DNA from: Gammaproteobacteria bacterium
GTDB lineage: Bacteria > Pseudomonadota > Gammaproteobacteria > Pseudomonadales > Azotimanducaceae
DNA length: 64,000 nt
Direction: 5' to 3'
Assembly (NCBI GenBank): GCA_009837185.1
Contig: VXUA01000022.1
Coordinates: forward strand, 43,096-107,095
In this document: positions 37,198 to 46,452 of the stretch, piece by piece
How the letters are laid out: each line of letters opens with the position of its first letter
How positions within the stretch are numbered: position 1 is the first letter of the stretch
The notes under the pieces: generated by a model
The model's database searches: none
Told to the model about the DNA's origin: nothing
What the model saw: the letters and a program-made list of their open reading frames with translations, nothing else
Program-made: the position numbers and the translations under genes

Positions 37198-39639
37198 ATG
37201 CCAATCCAACATCGTATGGTTCGCTCATGGGTGCTAGCAGTAGCCGTGCTAGCGTTGTCTTTTTCCTTGATTGCACAAGAAGAAGACGAGACAGACACCG
37301 ACGCGACAGTTGATGCTACGGCTATCGAAGACGCTGAAGAAATCGAAGAACTCACCGTTTTAGGATCCAGAAGTTTAACACCACGTACGGTTGAAGATTC
37401 CACCGCACCGATAGACTTTTTCAGTGGGGAGGAGCTACTTGCCATAGGTAACGCTGCGGACGTCACTGACGCACTCCGGGCTAATGTTCCATATTTCAAT
37501 GCTTCGATGGCTTCTGGCGACGGCGATACTTTTGTCCGGCCGACATCACTTCGAGGTCTCGCGCCCGATCAGCATTTGGTGTTGATAAATGGTAAACGTC
37601 GGCATCGCGCAGCTCTCATTGCAGAGTTCGTTCCAGCAGCTGGTAAAGGTGCACATGGTCCGAATATCGGCATGATTCCTAGTATCGCGATCGACAGTGT
37701 TCAGATCCTACGCGACGGCGCGTCGGCGCAGTACGGGTCTGATGCGATTTCAGGAGTGATCAACTTTCAAATGAAAGAAGATGATTCTGGAGTTACTTTG
37801 CGTTCGCAATTCGGTACTTTCTACGATGGCGAAACCGCTTACAAAATTGAAGGAAACGTCGGTCTGAAGTTTGGACCCGATGGTTTTTTCAACATTAGCT
37901 TCGAGTCTACTTACAACGAAGGACACTCTCGAGGTCAAGAACGCACAGACGCACAAGCGTTGAAAGATTCCGGCGTTCCCTTTGTCGGCTTTGACTCTCC
38001 TTTTCGGGATAGGCTTGCGCAAACATGGGGACGACCCCAAACGCAAAACCTCCTCATCTTCTGGAATGCTGGGCGTCCTTTTGTTAAAAACACCAGTTTA
38101 TATTCCTTCGGCAACATCTCTCGCACTAGTGGTCGTTATCGCTTTTTCTACCGAAACCCAAACCACGCGACACTCGCTGCGTTAAGTGAACTAGGCTTTA
38201 CCGGACTTCCTTGGGGGTTCACTCCGTACTTCGACGGCGAGACCGATGATTACTCCATCGTATTTGGCTGGAAAGGAACGTACGGTAAAACCGTAAATTT
38301 TGATATTAGTAGTACCGTTGGACGAAACATAATCGACTTTACACTGAATAATACGATCAACCAATCCATTGGACTGAATAACAATAACGTACCTCGTCAG
38401 CGTGATTTTGATGTAGGTGCATTGAAACAGTATGAGTGGAACGTGAACGCAGATTTCGGTCGTCCGTGGATTAATGACATGTATTTAGCCTACGGCATGG
38501 AGTGGCGATTAGAGGTGTTCACAATATTTCCTGGAGAAGCGGTCTCGTATGAAGGAGTCGGAGCTAGTGGCTTTCGTGGCTTGCATCCAGTGGACTCTGG
38601 TAAATTTGATCGTCAAAACTATGGTGCGTACTTCGAATTGGAAAAGGAACGCCAGAAACTTCTGTGGCAGTTTGCAACTAGGTTTGAAGCATATGAAGAC
38701 TTTGGTTTAACCCTCAACGGTAAAATCGCTATGCGTTATAAGTTTGAAGACCGAATCACGGGTCGCGCCGCTGTTTCAACTGGTTTCCACGCACCGACGC
38801 CAGGACAAATTAACATTCAGAAAGTAACCACCACGTTCGACACAAATGTCGGTGGGGAAGTTGCACAAGGTCTTGTGAAATCGGATTCGCCACTTGCCAT
38901 TGCTGCTGGCGGGAAACAGCTGCAAGAGGAAACTTCGATAAATTACAGTGTTGGTACTGTATTAGATCTTGACGAAGTCTTTGAGAATGCACAAATGACA
39001 GTTGATGTCTACGTTATCGATATCAAAGACCGAATCTACAAAACACAGACACTTCCTGCTGAAGAACCTGCGACAGGCGCAACCACGAACATTTCCTTCT
39101 ACACGAATGCGCTAGATGTGCAATCACGTGGATTTGACATCGTGTACACCGTTCCGTTTGTGTATCAGGACTACGTGAGTGATCTAAGCCTTGCTATCAG
39201 CCATAACACCGTCGAGGTTGAAGGTCAAAGTCTAGTAAACGGTATTGCGCCAGTACCCGTCGCGGATATTGAAGATATTGAAAATAGCTATCCGAAGCTG
39301 AAGATTTCATTCTCTTCTACGACGTATCTTTCTCCGAAGTGGGAATTGATCGTACGAAGTCAGTATTACGGTAGACACTTTGACGAGCGTGGCCGAATCG
39401 GTGGCAGCCCACCGACCAAAGAACTTGATGCTTCTATTTACTTTGACCTTATCACGAAATACCAAATAAATGATGTAATGACGTTTGAATTTGGTGCTAT
39501 CAATCTATTCCACAACTTTGTCGACACCATCGGAGAACCGTATGCGAATCGATTGAATGTGGGACTACCGTACGCTCGTAGAACCGCGGCTAATTTTGAA
39601 GGTGGGTCTATTTACGCCACTTTCGGCTTGACGTGGTAA
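37198..39639 (+). CDS. TonB-dependent outer membrane receptor
   Basis: This is an 813-residue outer-membrane receptor. A signal peptide ends near SFSLIAQ, followed by an acidic stretch and a TonB box-like ELTVLGSR. The plug domain has RGLAPDQHLVLINGKRRH and VQILRDGASAQYGSDAISGVINF. The 22-strand barrel ends in FGLTW with the expected terminal aromatic. The plug wording places it in the large group of receptors for siderophores, sugars or vitamins. The ligand is not identifiable. The gene is monocistronic with a strong terminator. Confidence 0.93.
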   Translation: MPIQHRMVRSWVLAVAVLALSFSLIAQEEDETDTDATVDATAIEDAEEIEELTVLGSRSLTPRTVEDSTAPIDFFSGEELLAIGNAADVTDALRANVPYFNASMASGDGDTFVRPTSLRGLAPDQHLVLINGKRRHRAALIAEFVPAAGKGAHGPNIGMIPSIAIDSVQILRDGASAQYGSDAISGVINFQMKEDDSGVTLRSQFGTFYDGETAYKIEGNVGLKFGPDGFFNISFESTYNEGHSRGQERTDAQALKDSGVPFVGFDSPFRDRLAQTWGRPQTQNLLIFWNAGRPFVKNTSLYSFGNISRTSGRYRFFYRNPNHATLAALSELGFTGLPWGFTPYFDGETDDYSIVFGWKGTYGKTVNFDISSTVGRNIIDFTLNNTINQSIGLNNNNVPRQRDFDVGALKQYEWNVNADFGRPWINDMYLAYGMEWRLEVFTIFPGEAVSYEGVGASGFRGLHPVDSGKFDRQNYGAYFELEKERQKLLWQFATRFEAYEDFGLTLNGKIAMRYKFEDRITGRAAVSTGFHAPTPGQINIQKVTTTFDTNVGGEVAQGLVKSDSPLAIAAGGKQLQEETSINYSVGTVLDLDEVFENAQMTVDVYVIDIKDRIYKTQTLPAEEPATGATTNISFYTNALDVQSRGFDIVYTVPFVYQDYVSDLSLAISHNTVEVEGQSLVNGIAPVPVADIEDIENSYPKLKISFSSTTYLSPKWELIVRSQYYGRHFDERGRIGGSPPTKELDASIYFDLITKYQINDVMTFEFGAINLFHNFVDTIGEPYANRLNVGLPYARRTAANFEGGSIYATFGLTW

Positions 39640-39695
39640 GCAATCGATCGAAACACCAAACATCAACAGTAAACATTCGTTCTAAATGAGTGAAT

Positions 39696-39727
39696 ACAGG
39701 CCGTGTCGAGAGACGCGGCCTGTTCTT
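39696..39727 (+). terminator. Strong hairpin terminator after the TonB receptor
   Basis: ACAGGCCGTGTC (39696-39707) pairs with GACGCGGCCTGT (39712-39723) across a GAGA tetraloop, giving a 12-bp GC-rich stem with one T-G pair, followed by TCTTT. It is a clear Rho-independent-type structure, although the T-run is short. Confidence 0.8.
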
Positions 39728-39788
39728 TACGCTGGTGGTTTACTACGTTCAGACAGTCTATTGACGCTAAAGGGTTGATTCTCAGATA

Positions 39789-40436
39789 ATGCCGGAACTC
39801 ATTGAGTATCCCGATCCAAACATCTATTCAGCCTATGGTGTTTATTTATTGCGCGGACACCATCCCCTAGTCCGAAAACTAAAACGATACTACAAACCTG
39901 TTTCGCACGGCACACGTGCATGGGGCAGTAGCTTTCTCTTAATGGATTTCCTTGAGCAACACCCTCCTAAGAAAAGAGCGAAAATTGTGGATGTGGGATG
40001 TGGATGGGGACCAGTAAGTGTCTACGCTACCGTCCAATTGCGCGCAAGAGTCACGGCGATTGACTCAGATAAGAATGTGTTCCCTTTCCTCGATCTTCTC
40101 GCATCGCTAAACGATGTCAAGATTGCGAAGCTCGATAAGAAATTTGATGAGGTCAAACGACCACTTCTAGAAAATCAAGATTTGGTTGTTGGATCCGACA
40201 TCTGTTATTGGGATGAACACGTGAAACTGTTGTTCAACTTGGTGAATCGAGCGATCACCGCTGGAGTACCGCGCGTGGTACTATCGGATCCGGGTCGGGC
40301 TAGTTTCTACCGATTTGTAGAGATGTGTGACAAGAGAAAGGCTTGGGACACAAAACTTGTCCGCTGGTACGCACTTGAACCCAACCGAGCTACGGGCGAA
40401 ATCGTCGAGATAACGCGCCGAAAAGAGTCAACATAA
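39789..40436 (+). CDS. Class I SAM-dependent methyltransferase
   Basis: This is a 215-residue protein with the Rossmann SAM site VDVGCGWGPVSVYA (about 67-80), acidic ribose ligand in TAIDSDKN, and QDLVVGSDICYWDEH where catalytic motifs occur. The LVVGSDICYWDEH part recalls protein-lysine/PrmA-like methyltransferases of the METTL21/ETFB-KMT group. The substrate is not known. It is convergent with the large lipoprotein cluster, 25 bases away. Confidence 0.82.
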   Translation: MPELIEYPDPNIYSAYGVYLLRGHHPLVRKLKRYYKPVSHGTRAWGSSFLLMDFLEQHPPKKRAKIVDVGCGWGPVSVYATVQLRARVTAIDSDKNVFPFLDLLASLNDVKIAKLDKKFDEVKRPLLENQDLVVGSDICYWDEHVKLLFNLVNRAITAGVPRVVLSDPGRASFYRFVEMCDKRKAWDTKLVRWYALEPNRATGEIVEITRRKEST

Positions 40437-40461
40437 AAAACAGGTCTCACCGAGCCCCGCT

Positions 40462-41157
40462 CTACTCCTCCTGCCCGTCTTCGATAAATGCCTTCAGCTG
40501 GTCTGCAAGGGACGAACACGCGCTTGACTGGGTCCGTGCGATAAACGGAATTGGGATTACCACTGCAGGTACGAAACTCATTCCCTTTGACTCCGAACTC
40601 AGTTTTCCTACGGAGATGCTCCTTTCGACATCCCAAATAACAGCTTCGTAAACGGACTCTGCGCGCCAAGACAAAAAGCCAAAACAAGCGGGTATGCCGC
40701 CAGTAGCAACCGCACATTGCACAGACCCATTTTGATTTATTCGCTTCGTAGTGCCGTCAATCCAGACTAAGTAGCGAATTCCCAGTGATTCGAGTCGATC
40801 CTTAATCTTATCGTTGTGTGCAATGTCTTTCAATTTGTCTATATCGGTTGGCGCAATGCGCGGTTCAAACCAAGGGAAAAACGTGTCGATAAACTCTTGA
40901 TTCGAAATCACGTCAATTTTATCTCGACCCTTAGCCGTTCTCTCTGTAACACAATCAATAAATGCTTGCTCGGTATTTTCTCCCATCAATGACGCTCGCC
41001 GCAGAATCGCGATAATCTGGTCTTCACCGATTCCGGTGTTTGCTTCCCGAAATTCTTCTTGTGTAGTCTGCACACAACCTTGTAACGCTAGCAAACCAGT
41101 TAGGGATACCAAAGACAACATCACAGAACTGAGTGTCCAATCTTTAAGTCTCTTCAA
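40462..41157 (-). CDS. Lipoprotein of unknown family (cluster gene 12)
   Basis: This 231-residue protein (TTG start) has a signal peptide and lipobox LQGC (Cys28). Conserved-looking blocks are GIRYLVWIDGTTKRI, GGIPACFGFLSW, YEAVIWDVE and FVPAVVIPIPFIARTQSSAC. Paired cysteines in the mature part (CVTER, VQCAVA, ACFGF, SSACSS) could form periplasmic disulfides. I do not know its family. It is the last gene of a twelve-gene operon, 12 bases after the preceding lipoprotein gene, so its role is presumably in that system's outer-membrane part. Confidence 0.75.
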   Translation of the reverse strand: MKRLKDWTLSSVMLSLVSLTGLLALQGCVQTTQEEFREANTGIGEDQIIAILRRASLMGENTEQAFIDCVTERTAKGRDKIDVISNQEFIDTFFPWFEPRIAPTDIDKLKDIAHNDKIKDRLESLGIRYLVWIDGTTKRINQNGSVQCAVATGGIPACFGFLSWRAESVYEAVIWDVERSISVGKLSSESKGMSFVPAVVIPIPFIARTQSSACSSLADQLKAFIEDGQEE

Positions 41158-41169
41158 ATTTCCTACTCC

Positions 41170-41829
41170 CTATAACTGCGATGGCGGCTTAAGCCAGTTA
41201 CTCACGACTACGGGTCTTTGCCTGGGATTAAAATTGTTAATAATCAGCGTACTCGCGTCGCGGAGCGCATTCTCAGTCGCTTGCTGCAGAGCGTCACTGG
41301 TACGTTCCATTACGCTACCGTAGTCCCTGCGATTCACCTTTCCATACGCACCGATCGTCCACTTATGAAGTTCATTTCCTTCGGGATCAAATAATTGTAT
41401 GTTGTACCGAACATAAACTTCGTAATAGTCGCTACCAGAGCGCGCCGGAGTGTTTAAATCCATTGAGACAATCTCAGGTTTAAATATTCCATCAACTTCT
41501 ACATTTGTGGAGTCCAATGATTCCAGAGAAATCACTTTCTCAAACAGCCCACCTATGGTGGAATTAAAAACTTGTTCTTGATTGCTACCAAGTTCAATCA
41601 CGTACTTCTGACCCCTCTTCGGATTTGGATCTTCATAGACGTACGTCTTAAATTCTTCCGAATAATAAATTCCAACGGTCATAGGAAAGGCATCAATCAG
41701 TGAAGAGGGTATTGACACTGAAGGAACGACATACGCACCGCTAGCACATCCCCAAAGAATGAAGAACGCAGACAAGCAAGTAGCGCGAACACACCAACGA
41801 GCAAGTAATTTTGAGAAAATGTTCTTCAT
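41170..41829 (-). CDS. Lipoprotein of unknown family (cluster gene 11)
   Basis: This is a 219-residue lipoprotein with lipobox LWGC (Cys28) and a mature domain of mixed beta strands: MTVGIYYSEEFKTYVYED, KYVIELGSNQEQVFNST, VDGIFKPEIVSMDLNTP, YEVYVRYNIQLFDPEGNEL and DALQQATENALRDASTLII. The pattern resembles periplasmic auxiliary lipoproteins of secretion and transport systems, but no specific family is recognised. It follows the second vWA protein by 37 bases. Confidence 0.75.
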   Translation of the reverse strand: MKNIFSKLLARWCVRATCLSAFFILWGCASGAYVVPSVSIPSSLIDAFPMTVGIYYSEEFKTYVYEDPNPKRGQKYVIELGSNQEQVFNSTIGGLFEKVISLESLDSTNVEVDGIFKPEIVSMDLNTPARSGSDYYEVYVRYNIQLFDPEGNELHKWTIGAYGKVNRRDYGSVMERTSDALQQATENALRDASTLIINNFNPRQRPVVVSNWLKPPSQL

Positions 41830-41866
41830 CCCGTGTTTCCTCCAAGTATTATAGAACGAAATTCAG

Positions 41867-42853
41867 TCAAAGTCGGGGTAAGCCGACAAACGTTCCATTA
41901 TTTCGAACGGTTAGTTCACGCATCAACGCACTAAGCAACAAAAAATTTGCATTAGGTAAGCCATTGGATATATACCCTGGAAACCCTATACCATGAATTC
42001 TTACTCTGCGATTACCATCTTTGTCCGCTACATTTATGCTATCGACATAGTCGACCACTGATTCCACCGAGCCTCCCATAAAGTCATCGCCGAAAACGTA
42101 TATACTGATCTGTTTCTTAGGATCGTAGTACGTTTCGATCGCCGCAGCTATGCCTTCTTGTGGGTTAGAACTTGATTGAGCTTTCCAAGACCGCATTAAG
42201 TTCTTAATATTCTTCCGCCTACTGGTAGTGTCCCGAAGCCATGTCCCTGCTGATCGGGAGAACATATGTAGACCATTGTCATTCAGCACTTGAATGCCCT
42301 TGACCACTGGGTAGATATTTAAAACTTCCTCAAATTTCCTTACGACCGACCCCCAAATTCTTTGCATACTCGGAGAAGTATCGATGACAAAGATGATATA
42401 CTCACTGTCTACGGGAATCCCACCAATAGTATTGTCTTTTCTTACATAGTTGTCACCAAGCAACCGGACCTGTTCCTCGCTCAATTGTTGTCGAGCTTCT
42501 CTCAGTTCCGCTAAGGTAATTTGTTGTTTTAGCGTAAGTTCCCGCAAATCTTCAAAATCGCTTGTCAACTCTATTAGCTCTTTCTGAAGTTGAGCTAATA
42601 TTTGTACTTCAATCTCAAGGTCAGCTTTAGTTTCGACTTTGGTTCGTTCGAGTATTTCGGTTTCACCCAAGATTTCGTTAATTGCTTCCTGTCGCCTCGC
42701 GAGCTCAGCCACAATGTCTTCTAGCGACGGTTCAAGTATGGTTGGTAAATTTTCCTTGGTGATCATCAGTAACAATATGATCGCCCCGAAACCGCAACAG
42801 ATTACGTCAAGAAAAGCTAAGCTAATCTCACTCCCTTCTCGCGCGCGTCTCAT
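41867..42853 (-). CDS. ExbD/TolR-like anchor, coiled coil and vWA domain protein 2
   Basis: This is a 328-residue protein starting at ATG 42853, which overlaps the stop of the previous gene as ATGA. A short basic N-terminus leads into a single helix, SLAFLDVICCGFGAIILLLM, with Asp16 placed as in ExbD/TolR/MotB proton-relay helices. A coiled coil (about 40-135) follows, then a vWA domain with DTSPS at 158-162. The MIDAS Thr position appears altered (SSNPQEG) while VFGDDF provides a late Asp. It is a paralogue of the upstream gene. Topology predicts the vWA domain in the periplasm. Confidence 0.82.
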   Translation of the reverse strand: MRRAREGSEISLAFLDVICCGFGAIILLLMITKENLPTILEPSLEDIVAELARRQEAINEILGETEILERTKVETKADLEIEVQILAQLQKELIELTSDFEDLRELTLKQQITLAELREARQQLSEEQVRLLGDNYVRKDNTIGGIPVDSEYIIFVIDTSPSMQRIWGSVVRKFEEVLNIYPVVKGIQVLNDNGLHMFSRSAGTWLRDTTSRRKNIKNLMRSWKAQSSSNPQEGIAAAIETYYDPKKQISIYVFGDDFMGGSVESVVDYVDSINVADKDGNRRVRIHGIGFPGYISNGLPNANFLLLSALMRELTVRNNGTFVGLPRL

Positions 42854-43941
42854 GGCCAGTCCCTCGACGGAGTCATATAGGTACCTCCCGTGCTGTGCGA
42901 CAGAGCCCAAAACCATCCAGATGCCCACGGATCTCCCTCAAAGGGTAGCAAGATCGAGTTTACCGTAATACCCGCTGGCAGTTCTCCTACGGCTCTGGAA
43001 AATAATCGGCGTCGGTCATCTCCATCAACTGTCGTTCGTCGTCTACTGGCTCTGCTGTCATCGGTCGTCGGAAACCCATCGGTGATGAGAAACACATTTT
43101 CAGGTATCGGTTTCATAGTAGCAATCAATTCAAACAAACCCTTTAGATCAGTACCATTCGCGGGTGGCGTCTCACGTAAGAGTTTGATTGCGTCAGCCAG
43201 TGCTTGTGAATCGGTTGCTTCATGCCAATCGCCATCGTCGACGATCAACTTTGCTTTTGTGTTGAACGTTGCAATCTGCAATTTACTTGTAATCGGTGCC
43301 TTAGCCACAAACCATTCAACAGTGTCTACAGCCCGGATCCATTTCTTCGACTGCAATTGTGCGCCTCTATCCTTGTTTCGAAGTATTGCGACATTGACGA
43401 TCGTGTTGTGTAGCATACTCGCAGAAGTGTCCACTGCTATCAGTATGTGGTTCCCACCCAAGAAGAGACCGGTTAAATACTGTCGATCGCCGGTACCAGC
43501 GATTTCCAACGTATCGGGTCGCCGGTCTTCGCGACTCTGTTTGGCGTCTTCAAGTTCCTCTTCTTTGATGTCAATCTCACTCTGTAGCTCTTTCTCAGTT
43601 TCACTCTGATCGAGGGCTTGAAGCTCGATTTCTTCAACTTCTTCTTCTTTCTCATCTACCTCTTTTTGGATGTTCTCGATCTTTTCTCTTGCATCCGCAA
43701 TCTGAAGCTTCAATCGTCCGACTTCTTCACGTAAGTCAACTAAATTCTTTTCACCCTCTTCTTTTCTCATATCCAGCAATCGCACCTCAGCAAGCTGCTC
43801 TTGATTCGCTGATTCGATCTCTTCCATGGTGTTGTGGTCTATGATCAAAAATATGAGCACCACCGCACCAAAGCCACCCGCCATGATGTCAAGAAATGAC
43901 AGCAGAAAAACGCTGAGCTGTCGTTTACGGGGGCGTTTCAC
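42850..43941 (-). CDS. ExbD/TolR-like anchor, coiled coil and vWA domain protein 1
   Basis: This 363-residue protein has a GTG start. Residues 1-35 form a basic tail and one helix (LLSFLDIMAGGFGAVVLIFL) with Asp18. The FLDIM wording matches the FIDIM of ExbD. Residues 36-140 are a highly charged coiled coil, and about 160-360 are a vWA domain with the MIDAS triad DTSAS (171-175), NGTDL and LITDGFP. It is therefore a putative stator partner whose periplasmic part binds a protein through a metal site. It is coupled to the second copy by ATGA and lies 4 bases after the Hsp70-like gene. Confidence 0.85.
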   Translation of the reverse strand: MKRPRKRQLSVFLLSFLDIMAGGFGAVVLIFLIIDHNTMEEIESANQEQLAEVRLLDMRKEEGEKNLVDLREEVGRLKLQIADAREKIENIQKEVDEKEEEVEEIELQALDQSETEKELQSEIDIKEEELEDAKQSREDRRPDTLEIAGTGDRQYLTGLFLGGNHILIAVDTSASMLHNTIVNVAILRNKDRGAQLQSKKWIRAVDTVEWFVAKAPITSKLQIATFNTKAKLIVDDGDWHEATDSQALADAIKLLRETPPANGTDLKGLFELIATMKPIPENVFLITDGFPTTDDSRASRRRTTVDGDDRRRLFSRAVGELPAGITVNSILLPFEGDPWASGWFWALSHSTGGTYMTPSRDWP

Positions 43942-43945
43942 GTCT

Positions 43946-45226
43946 TTAACCTTGGACCATGATCAGTTCGTAGTTGCGATCAAGTACGGAAATTCGATCA
44001 CCCGGTTGGACAAATAGTTCAGTACGTACTCGGGCACCATTTACTGTAATCGGTGCCGAAGTACCAATCTTTAACGCCGTACCTTGAGTACGGTGTTCCA
44101 ACGTGAAGAGCTGAGCTTCACCTAATTCACCACTATTCACGGTGAATTCCGATCCAATAGGATAGGCCGTTGCTTGATGCAGTATATGTGTTGGATGCAC
44201 AGGAGTTCCTACGTGTACCTCAGTGTCGCGGTCCGAGTCTGTAGTGCGTGTTGCTCGCTTCGTCAAGCTAGTATGTAAGGTGCACTGATCAGAATCTGAT
44301 TCATCGTCTAGGGAAGCGGTTAGCTCTTCGACCATACCGCCAAACGTACTGACAAAATATTTGCGACTGCTCTGAGTCAAGGCATCGGTGAGTCCAGGCA
44401 GTGTATGCGTTGTGTTTGATAGGACAAGGTCTTCTTCCGCGTTAAGGTGACTCACCGCCGATGCATATCGATCTTGTGCGACCTCGATAACTTCTGCTTT
44501 TGAAATTTCTACCTGACGTGTAAAGCCTCGGTACTCAGTTTCGATCGTAGTATTGTTTTTAGAAGACTGAACGAAAGTTAAGATTTGATCAAAAATTTGC
44601 TGTTCCGTTTCGGCGAATTTACGTGGGTCAAATCGAGAACTCGCTAGGAACTTTTCGGCAACCATACGGATCCATGTGTTGGATAACGGTAATAGACCTA
44701 GTTGCGGTGTTACGGACACCCTTTCTCTCACAATTCTATCAGAGACTTTTAAGTGCGTAATTACCGTACGTTGCATGCCGACGCTGATATACGCGATTGC
44801 CCCCTTACTTTCGTAAGCAAGCGCGCCAGCAACTCCTACATCAACAAAATCAACGACGTTGTAACCGGCTTTCAAAGCTATTCCATACAGCAGCCTCAAC
44901 TGTTGCTCAGTACGGTCGCTTGGGACTACTATTAATATTTCATCCTTGTCCCCAAGTTTCCCCTGCTCCTTGATGTGGAGTAATTGTTGATAGACTAGGT
45001 CGGCTTGTGTCTCAACTGCAAACCCTTTTGGTTCAACGTGACTTTGATCCAAGAGATTCCAATACTGCGTATGAACCCGCGCTGGATACAGTTTAGCGAC
45101 CTTCAATGCCGCCTCACCAAACTTTAGATCCTTGACTTCAGCCCATGCAATTCCGGGTTGACTATTGACGATTTCGCCATCCTTACTCAGGCGGATTTCA
45201 GTATCGTCGAGTTCTAGAATCCACAT
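43946..45226 (-). CDS. Divergent Hsp70/actin-like protein with FHA-like C-terminus
   Basis: This is a 426-residue cytoplasmic protein starting at ATG 45226, one base after the channel gene. The longer frame to 45277 is not supported. The N-terminal about 340 residues follow the actin/Hsp70 layout: MWILELDDTEIRLSKDG in place of the phosphate-1 loop, EILIVVPSDRTEQQLRLLYG, YNVVDFVDVGVAGALAY, and AYISVGMQRTVITHL in place of the phosphate-2 loop. The usual DLGTT and GGGTFD glycines and threonines are missing, so ATP hydrolysis is doubtful. The C-terminal 70 residues (ITVNGARVRTELFVQPGDRI, YELIMV) resemble an FHA-like beta fold. It may be a regulatory or assembly factor of the membrane complex. Confidence 0.7.
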   Translation of the reverse strand: MWILELDDTEIRLSKDGEIVNSQPGIAWAEVKDLKFGEAALKVAKLYPARVHTQYWNLLDQSHVEPKGFAVETQADLVYQQLLHIKEQGKLGDKDEILIVVPSDRTEQQLRLLYGIALKAGYNVVDFVDVGVAGALAYESKGAIAYISVGMQRTVITHLKVSDRIVRERVSVTPQLGLLPLSNTWIRMVAEKFLASSRFDPRKFAETEQQIFDQILTFVQSSKNNTTIETEYRGFTRQVEISKAEVIEVAQDRYASAVSHLNAEEDLVLSNTTHTLPGLTDALTQSSRKYFVSTFGGMVEELTASLDDESDSDQCTLHTSLTKRATRTTDSDRDTEVHVGTPVHPTHILHQATAYPIGSEFTVNSGELGEAQLFTLEHRTQGTALKIGTSAPITVNGARVRTELFVQPGDRISVLDRNYELIMVQG

Positions 45227-45227
45227 G

Positions 45228-46031
45228 TTAGCGCACCTGAAGATGTCGAAGCAAGTTGTCGTCGCACCATGCTTCAATGTCGATGACCATCTCTTCTTGG
45301 TATCGTTGTAGTTGATGCACGAAAAACATAATCACAATACTGATCACTAAGGCAACAAGTGTTGAATTGAATGCGATGCCCAAGTTTTCCGTTACCCCAG
45401 TAATCGTTCCCTGTTGAAACACTTCATGTGCGAGTCCGAGCGCGCCGCCGATGCCGCGAACGGTTCCTATGAACCCTATGGACGGAATAGCCCAAGAAAT
45501 GTAACGAATCATGGCGAGCTCGCTGTCTAGTCTGTCTGCCTCGCCTTCACATACCGTCCGCACAGCTTCGGACGCATGTTGAATTTCTTGTGTAGATTCA
45601 AATCTTTGTAACGCCGTCATGGCTGCTCGAGGTAGCAACGAATCTTGAGCTTTTGCTGGGAGAGACTGAATTGATCGCATGTGCACGCGAGCATCCTCGG
45701 GTAGCACGCTGGTACCCTCAACGATCTTCACCAATTCCTGCTTCGTGAGACGATGTTGCCCCCGAGCACTAATAGCCTTAGTAATCATGATCGCAAACGC
45801 CCAGAACATCAGGATAAAGCAAATTTCCTGTTCGTAGTCCTTGAGGGTAACGTACACTGACCGCTTAACCTCGTATCCCTCAACTTCATTCTCAATGGCT
45901 TCCTTGCGCTCTTCAAGAATAGCGTTAGCTTTCGGACGAATCAAAGTCTCGTACATCGTATGCACGAACAATACAGCTACAACTAGTGCTAACAGTTGTG
46001 TAAAGAAGTTGGTAGTAAAGCGTTTAGTCAA
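45228..46031 (-). CDS. MotA/TolQ/ExbB-type proton channel family protein
   Basis: This is a 267-residue inner-membrane protein (TTG start) with four hydrophobic segments at about 10-30, 70-88, 176-200 and 218-240. The two last helices carry the family signatures: PSIGFIGTVRGIGGALG (Thr190) and LGIAFNSTLVALVISIVIMFF (Thr224). These match the TolQ/ExbB/MotA pore helices that surround the Asp of the partner. The partners would be the two vWA proteins encoded downstream in the same operon. The N-terminal helix plus a 40-residue charged segment before TM2 differs from standard TolQ. Confidence 0.85.
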   Translation of the reverse strand: MTKRFTTNFFTQLLALVVAVLFVHTMYETLIRPKANAILEERKEAIENEVEGYEVKRSVYVTLKDYEQEICFILMFWAFAIMITKAISARGQHRLTKQELVKIVEGTSVLPEDARVHMRSIQSLPAKAQDSLLPRAAMTALQRFESTQEIQHASEAVRTVCEGEADRLDSELAMIRYISWAIPSIGFIGTVRGIGGALGLAHEVFQQGTITGVTENLGIAFNSTLVALVISIVIMFFVHQLQRYQEEMVIDIEAWCDDNLLRHLQVR

Positions 46032-46046
46032 ACTAGGTCCTTAGTG

Positions 46047-46451
46047 TTAAATGTCCACAGGAAAAGATATCTCTATATCTTCCGATAAGTTTTCCGTGGG
46101 AACGAAATCTTCAAAGTCGATGTCCTCTGACTCTTCCGTTTCGTCGTCGGAGGGGGTGTCTTCGTTAGTCACATCTTCTTCCGGACTGCTTTCTTGAGTA
46201 GCACTCGAGTCCTCGTCAGTAACCTGCGACGTGCTGTTTTCGGATTCGTCGACGTCGGTTTCAGAATCCTCAGCGGTGGTTTCTTCGGCGGTTTCTTCTG
46301 AGGAGCTTTCATCAATTTCGGTTGTCTCAGATTCTTCGACAGAGTCTTCTTGTCCGAAACCGTGATAACCAAACGTAAGAACCGCGACGACCAATGCTAT
46401 CCGAAGTACTGAAGTGGACGTGTTGGTGGGTTGAATCCCTGCTGCTTCCAC
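46047..46451 (-). CDS. Exported acidic low-complexity protein
   Basis: This is a 134-residue protein read from GTG 46451, one base after the PEGA/FGE gene stop. A signal peptide (LRIALVVAVLTFGYHGFGQ) is followed by about 95 residues made almost wholly of Glu, Asp, Ser and Thr, ending in a short hydrophobic ISFPVDI. A longer frame starting at 46505 overlaps the upstream gene and is less likely. No fold is expected. It may be a flexible, highly charged periplasmic linker or calcium-binding tether. It is linked to the system by position only. Confidence 0.65.
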   Translation of the reverse strand: MEAAGIQPTNTSTSVLRIALVVAVLTFGYHGFGQEDSVEESETTEIDESSSEETAEETTAEDSETDVDESENSTSQVTDEDSSATQESSPEEDVTNEDTPSDDETEESEDIDFEDFVPTENLSEDIEISFPVDI

Positions 46452-46452
46452 C

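Noticed and set aside
36961..37212. 83-codon minus-strand frame upstream of the TonB receptor
   Set aside because: It overlaps the receptor's ribosome site and start, has no recognisable domain or ribosome site, and looks like a chance frame.
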